In this document: positions 62,311-64,000 of the stretch, piece by piece | Numbering within the stretch: position 1 is the first letter of the stretch | Layout: each line of letters begins with the position of its first letter | Translations under genes and position numbers: made by a program | From: RBG-16-66-20 sp040752005 | GTDB lineage: Bacteria > Pseudomonadota > Gammaproteobacteria > Burkholderiales > SG8-39 | DNA: 64,000 nucleotides | Reading direction: 5' to 3' | Assembly (NCBI GenBank): GCA_040752005.1 | Contig: JBFMFX010000015.1 | Coordinates: forward strand, 1 to 64,000 | The notes under the pieces: generated by a model | Seen by the model: only the letters and a program-made list of their open reading frames with translations | The model's database searches: none | Told to the model about the DNA's origin: nothing

Positions 62311-62928
62311 ATGAAGCTCACTCACGACCTGATCGAACGCAATCTCCCGCTGATGATCGTGCTCGTCGTCGCCGTGGTGGCGGTGGGCGGGCTGATCGAG
62401 ATCGTGCCGCTCTCGTTCTCGAAACCGGTCACCGAACCGGTGGCGGGCCTGAAGCCCTACAGTCCGCTCGCCCTCGTCGGGCGCGACATCTACATCCGCG
62501 AAGGCTGCTACAACTGCCATTCGCAGATGGTGCGGCCGTTCCGCGCCGAGGTGGAGCGCTACGGCCACTACTCGGTGGCGGGCGAATTCGTGTACGACCA
62601 TCCGTTCCAGTGGGGCTCCAAGCGCACCGGGCCGGACCTCGCCCGCGTCGGCGGCCGCTACTCGGACGACTGGCATCGCATCCACCTGCGCAACCCGCGC
62701 GCCCTGGTGCCCGAATCGAACATGCCGGCGTATCCGTGGCTGGAGCGCGCGCCCGCCGACGCCGGCGACATCGAGGCGAAGATGCGCGCGTTGCGCGCGG
62801 TCGGCGTGCCCTACACCGACGCCGACATTGCCGGGGCGCGCGCCCAGCTCAAGGACAAGACCGAGATGGACGCGCTGATCGCGTACCTGCAGGGGCTGGG
62901 CACCGCGCTCAAGAGCAAGGTGAACTGA
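62311..62928 (+). CDS. ccoO: cbb3 oxidase subunit II (CcoO), monoheme cytochrome c
   Basis: 205 aa. N-terminal membrane anchor (LMIVLVVAVVAVGGLIEIVP) and a single c-heme site CYNCH at about residue 66 in REGCYNCHSQMVRPF. The Met ligand is likely in ESNMPAYPWL. GKRTGPDLARVGGRYSDDWH is a family block. Starts 4 bp after ccoN. Confidence 0.96.
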   Translation: MKLTHDLIERNLPLMIVLVVAVVAVGGLIEIVPLSFSKPVTEPVAGLKPYSPLALVGRDIYIREGCYNCHSQMVRPFRAEVERYGHYSVAGEFVYDHPFQWGSKRTGPDLARVGGRYSDDWHRIHLRNPRALVPESNMPAYPWLERAPADAGDIEAKMRALRAVGVPYTDADIAGARAQLKDKTEMDALIAYLQGLGTALKSKVN

Positions 62929-62944
62929 CCGGAGAGCACCGACC

Positions 62945-63088
62945 ATGGACATCGAAACGCTGAGAGGTCTGATGACCGCCGCTGCGTTCGCGGCCTTCCT
63001 CGGGATACTGTGGTGGGCGTACGCGCCGTCGCGCCGCAGCCGCTTCGAGCGCGACGCGCGGCTGCCGTTCGAAGGAGACGAGCCGTGA
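62945..63088 (+). CDS. ccoQ: cbb3 oxidase small subunit CcoQ
   Basis: 47 aa with one membrane helix (GLMTAAAFAAFLGILWWAYA) followed by PSRRSRFERDARLPFEGDEP, typical of CcoQ. It stabilises the complex. The GTGA at its end overlaps the ccoP start. Confidence 0.9.
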   Translation: MDIETLRGLMTAAAFAAFLGILWWAYAPSRRSRFERDARLPFEGDEP

Positions 63089-63996
63089 GCGAGTTCACCT
63101 CCGCGTTCTGGGACGTTTACATCGCGCTCGCGACGGTCGTCTCGATCGTCGCCTGCGGCGTGTTCCTCAAGCACCAGAGCGTGCATCGCGTGCCCCTGGT
63201 GGACGGCAAGCCGCAGACCTCGGGACATGTGTGGGACGAGGATCTGCGCGAGTACCACAATCCGCTGCCGCGCTGGTGGGCGTGGCTGTTCTATCTGACG
63301 CTCGCCTTCGGGCTGCTCTACGTCGTGCTCTATCCGGCGCTTGGCAGCTACCGCGGGCTTCTCGGCTGGACGCAGATCGGCCAGCTCGAGCAGGAAAACG
63401 AGCGCGCCAAGGCGCAGTACGGCCCGCTCTACGAAAAATTCGCCCGCCAGGACGTGCAGGCGCTCGCCAAGGACCCGCAGGCGCTGGCGATCGGCCAGAA
63501 GCTATTCCTCAACCACTGCGCGCAGTGCCACGCCTCGGATGCGGCGGGCAGCCGCGGTTTTCCGAACCTCACCGACCGCGACTGGCTCTGGGGCGGCACG
63601 CCCGAGGCGATCCGCGCCTCCATCGCCGAAGGGCGCAACGGCGTCATGCCGCCCTTCGGGCCGGTCCTCGGCGAGGAGGGCGTCAAGGACGTCGCCCACT
63701 ATGTGCTGTCGCTCTCGGGCTCGGCGCACGATTCGATCCGCGCCGCGCGCGGCAGGGAGAAGTTCGCGCAGACCTGCGTCGCCTGCCACGGTCCCGAGGG
63801 CAAGGGCAATCCGCAACTGGGCGCGCCCGACCTCACCGACCGCGTGTGGCTGCACGGCTCGGGCGAGGCCGCCATCGTCGAGACGATCGCCAAGGGGCGC
63901 GCGAGCCAGATGCCGGCGCACAAGGAGCTGCTCGGCGAGGCGAAGATCCACCTGCTCACCGCCTACGTGCTGTCGCTGTCGGCGGCGCCGAAGTGA
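63085..63996 (+). CDS. ccoP: cbb3 oxidase subunit III (CcoP), diheme cytochrome c
   Basis: 303 aa from GTG 63085. Two N-terminal helices (VYIALATVVSIVACGVFL, WWAWLFYLTLAFGLLYVVLY), the CcoP_N block VWDEDLREYHNPLPRWWAWL, and two c-hemes: HCAQCHASD at about residue 152 and CVACHGPEG at about 233. Likely axial Met residues lie in NGVMPPFGP and SQMPAHKE. Electron entry subunit. Any ccoGH genes would be beyond the window edge. Confidence 0.96.
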   Translation: MSEFTSAFWDVYIALATVVSIVACGVFLKHQSVHRVPLVDGKPQTSGHVWDEDLREYHNPLPRWWAWLFYLTLAFGLLYVVLYPALGSYRGLLGWTQIGQLEQENERAKAQYGPLYEKFARQDVQALAKDPQALAIGQKLFLNHCAQCHASDAAGSRGFPNLTDRDWLWGGTPEAIRASIAEGRNGVMPPFGPVLGEEGVKDVAHYVLSLSGSAHDSIRAARGREKFAQTCVACHGPEGKGNPQLGAPDLTDRVWLHGSGEAAIVETIAKGRASQMPAHKELLGEAKIHLLTAYVLSLSAAPK

Positions 63997-64000
63997 GCCG

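Overview
The window is a dense, very GC-rich bacterial chromosome segment. The gene set points to a motile, respiratory Betaproteobacterium: PriB between rpsF and rpsR, an alaC-like/hom/thrC order, FlhF/FlhG polar-flagellum regulators, a cbb3 oxidase with FNR-type promoters, and wide use of GTG/TTG starts with 4-bp gene overlaps. Genus cannot be fixed from the sequence.

Layout. (1) 1-21 kb is a flagellar block: flhB (cut by the window edge), flhA, flhF, flhG and fliA; then a two-component pair flanking a decayed GGDEF/EAL gene; then flgN-flgM-flgA leftward and flgBCDEFGHIJKL rightward. A FliA-type promoter lies ahead of flgM. (2) 21-28.5 kb is a signalling cluster: an intact diguanylate cyclase, a LuxR-type two-component pair, an EAL-HDOD protein, a frameshifted HDOD/GGDEF chimera, and a REC-GGDEF-EAL protein whose GGDEF motif is degenerate. 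(3) 28.6-44 kb is housekeeping: tRNA-Leu(CAG), RNase R, rlmB, rpsF-priB-rpsR-rplI with clear promoter and terminator, dnaB, a CDGSH protein, an exported methyltransferase-like protein, PIN-PhoH, peroxiredoxin, a haloacetate-dehalogenase-like hydrolase, and alaC-like/GNAT/hom/thrC.

(4) 43.9-47.1 kb is a gene graveyard: fragments of a TAXI-type TRAP receptor, an IS66 transposase, a HigBA-like toxin-antitoxin pair bracketed by a 16-bp inverted repeat, an integron-integrase N-terminus with a LexA (SOS) box upstream, and an IS256 transposase. One intact small double zinc-ribbon gene sits divergently from the integrase remnant. This looks like the core of a dead integron.

(5) 47.1-50.9 kb is the most striking intact system: a bufferin-type RiPP operon (bufA precursor, DUF692 bufB, DUF2063 bufC, DoxX) divergent from an ECF sigma factor and its NrsF-type membrane anti-sigma. 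The two operons carry virtually identical promoters facing away from each other (TGTAACC, 16 bp, CGAACTAG), so the sigma factor very probably drives both itself and the peptide operon. (6) 50.9-56.3 kb holds a methyltransferase remnant, a metallophosphoesterase lipoprotein, a GlpC-like Fe-S protein and a Pat-like acyl-CoA synthetase/acetyltransferase. (7) 56.3-64 kb holds hsp20, a small exported protein, ccoI, ccoS, an alcohol dehydrogenase and ccoNOQP. The hsp20 and ccoN promoters share one architecture (FNR-like palindrome, then TAGCAT at identical spacing), which suggests joint low-oxygen control. Copper links (5) and (7): bufferins are known for copper stress, and CcoI and cbb3 oxidase handle copper.
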